Shown one piece after another: positions 63,277 through 64,000 of a DNA stretch of 64,000 nucleotides (position 1 is its first letter; the number at the start of each line of letters is the position of its first letter). Under the pieces are notes generated by a model. It searched no databases and had not been told where the DNA came from. It was given only the letters and a program-made list of their open reading frames with translations. Source of the DNA: Ensifer sp. MPMI2T (GTDB taxonomy: Bacteria; Pseudomonadota; Alphaproteobacteria; Rhizobiales; Rhizobiaceae); assembly GCF_004827385.1 (NCBI RefSeq), contig NZ_SRXN01000001.1:62001-126000 (forward strand), read 5' to 3'. The position numbers and the translations under genes were made by a program.

Positions 63277-64000
63277 TCAGCGTTCGCCGTACCTGAGCCT
63301 AAGGCGCTTGAAAAACGCGCGAATCCGGCGCTGCAGCTTTGTCGTCGCCCAAAGTTTGGCGACCTGACGTTCCACAGCCGTGTGGCGGTTTGCGAGAACG
63401 TTGGACGCAATTAGCGCTATTGTCGCCTCGCTGAGATCCGGAAAATGGGCGCAGACGCGCTCCAGGGCGCCAGCCGGCTTGCTGACGCTCTCTTCGAAGA
63501 ATTGAATGCGCCCTCGCTTCACAAAGCACCGCAGCATGATTTGTTCGAAGGTCCAGTCATGCTCCACAATAATATCGAATCGGGATCCCGCGGCGCCGGT
63601 GAACCCACAGAGGAAGACGTTTGCATGCGGCGCGTTCTCGAGCAGCCATAAGGCAACTGCAAAACCGGTCGTCGGCATGCGCCCGACCGTGTACAGCGAG
63701 CCGAACTCATGGTCGAAATCCAATGTATATTGCACCAGCGCGCTCTTGCGCGCTGCCGCCAAATGAGGCGTTCCTTCCGGTGCTCCGCGCTCAGCAAGAA
63801 CGCCAACCTCAGCCTTTAAGGGCCGCGAGAAGAGTGCCCGCGCCCGATCCACGTGTTTCTGTGACGTCAGGAAGCGCGTGCCGCTGCTGATGAGGCGCTG
63901 ACAAAGTATGGCGTCCTTCTCGAATGGGCCGGCCAGCACTTTTGCGCACCCGTTGAAAAAGACATACAGCGTTCGCTCCGGAAGGGCGTGCACGACCGCA
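63277..64000 (-). CDS. GT29 (sialyltransferase-like) glycosyltransferase, 5' end cut by the window
   Basis: At least 241 codons. The frame runs open to the window edge; GTG 63993 is available but the true start is probably outside. The segment 'VGRMPTTGFAVALWLLENAP' followed by 'FLCGFTGAAGSRFDIIVEHDWTFEQ' resembles the sialyl motif S and the C-terminal motif of GT29-like bacterial proteins. The N-terminal part 'TLYVFFNGCAKVL' is also typical. Substrate unknown; surface polysaccharide or glycolipid decoration is inferred. The C-terminal about 50 residues are basic. Confidence 0.5.
   Translation of the reverse strand, partial: AVVHALPERTLYVFFNGCAKVLAGPFEKDAILCQRLISSGTRFLTSQKHVDRARALFSRPLKAEVGVLAERGAPEGTPHLAAARKSALVQYTLDFDHEFGSLYTVGRMPTTGFAVALWLLENAPHANVFLCGFTGAAGSRFDIIVEHDWTFEQIMLRCFVKRGRIQFFEESVSKPAGALERVCAHFPDLSEATIALIASNVLANRHTAVERQVAKLWATTKLQRRIRAFFKRLRLRYGER

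Noticed and set aside
1..64000. CRISPR array, prophage, insertion sequence, toxin-antitoxin or defence island
   Set aside because: No regularly spaced direct repeats, transposase, integrase, phage structural gene or defence nuclease/helicase pattern was seen in any frame. Repeats present are dispersed palindromes.
1..64000. tRNA or rRNA genes
   Set aside because: I looked in the intergenic gaps for T-arm (GTTCGAAT-type) and CCA-end patterns and for rRNA-like stretches and found no convincing candidate. The TTCGAA at about 505 belongs to a perfect palindrome, not a cloverleaf.

Overview
The window is GC-rich alphaproteobacterial chromosome and most resembles Sinorhizobium/Ensifer. The evidence is gene content typical of the group: a MucR/Ros zinc-finger regulator, a FeuN-FeuP-FeuQ cluster, the c-type cytochrome cycHJKL cluster followed by a DegP protease, a two-component pair, glnE and a PleC-type kinase, and many copies of RIME-like palindromic repeats in the intergenic gaps. 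I see no rRNA, tRNA, CRISPR array, insertion sequence, prophage or plasmid backbone gene. It reads as ordinary core chromosome with compact operons.

Layout. 1-2.5 kb: universal stress protein, DksA/TraR-like zinc-finger protein, hemolysin-III membrane protein and a secreted hypothetical. 3.1-9.0 kb: a complete seven-gene Mrp Na+(K+)/H+ antiporter operon (mrpA-G) with overlapping stops and starts. 9.4-11.1 kb: mucR, sufE and a DUF5330 protein. 11.6-15.9 kb: a DivJ-like sensor kinase, a peptidoglycan-binding protein, DUF1491 and DUF2336 proteins. 16.2-19.1 kb: small envelope proteins (SH3b, DUF883, a small basic protein, DUF1254 and DUF1214). 19.2-22.8 kb: penicillin-binding protein 1, YcgN, YjbR and a tiny basic protein. 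23.3-25.7 kb: feuN-feuP-feuQ. 25.8-30.5 kb: a lipoprotein and cytochrome c maturation genes (ccmI-E-F-H = cycHJKL). 30.7-40.1 kb: degP, a response regulator/histidine kinase pair, glnE and a convergent pleC-like kinase. 40.4-45.8 kb: pepN, an EamA transporter and an MFS transporter. 46-49 kb: two tandem small proteins, a divergent UDG-family protein and an Hsp70-like protein. 49.1-53.3 kb: ETF-ubiquinone oxidoreductase and a betaine/proline-type ABC binding protein plus permease with no ATPase beside them. 53.4-59.6 kb: an MDR oxidoreductase divergent from an HxlR regulator, a diacylglycerol-kinase-like protein, and two glycosyltransferases divergent from an LPG-synthase-type membrane protein. 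59.6-64 kb: AMP nucleosidase, a decayed ynfA, two tiny membrane proteins, a glutathione S-transferase and the 3' part of a GT29-like gene.

Themes. Several genes concern the cell envelope and the cell cycle. The DivJ- and PleC-type kinases, known opposing regulators of DivK and hence CtrA in this group, lie about 24 kb apart, with MucR nearby. TTAA-N7-TTAA CtrA-type boxes lie upstream of a small basic protein (perfect match) and a DUF2336 protein (one mismatch). Na+/pH homeostasis (Mrp), cyclic-glucan/osmotic signalling (FeuNPQ) and periplasmic quality control (DegP) are also present.

I did not find a clear new defence or mobile system. The least explained items are the tandem small proteins, the ABC transporter without an ATPase, the triple-frameshifted ynfA, the glycosyltransferase/membrane-protein divergon, and the density and covariation of the palindromic repeats.
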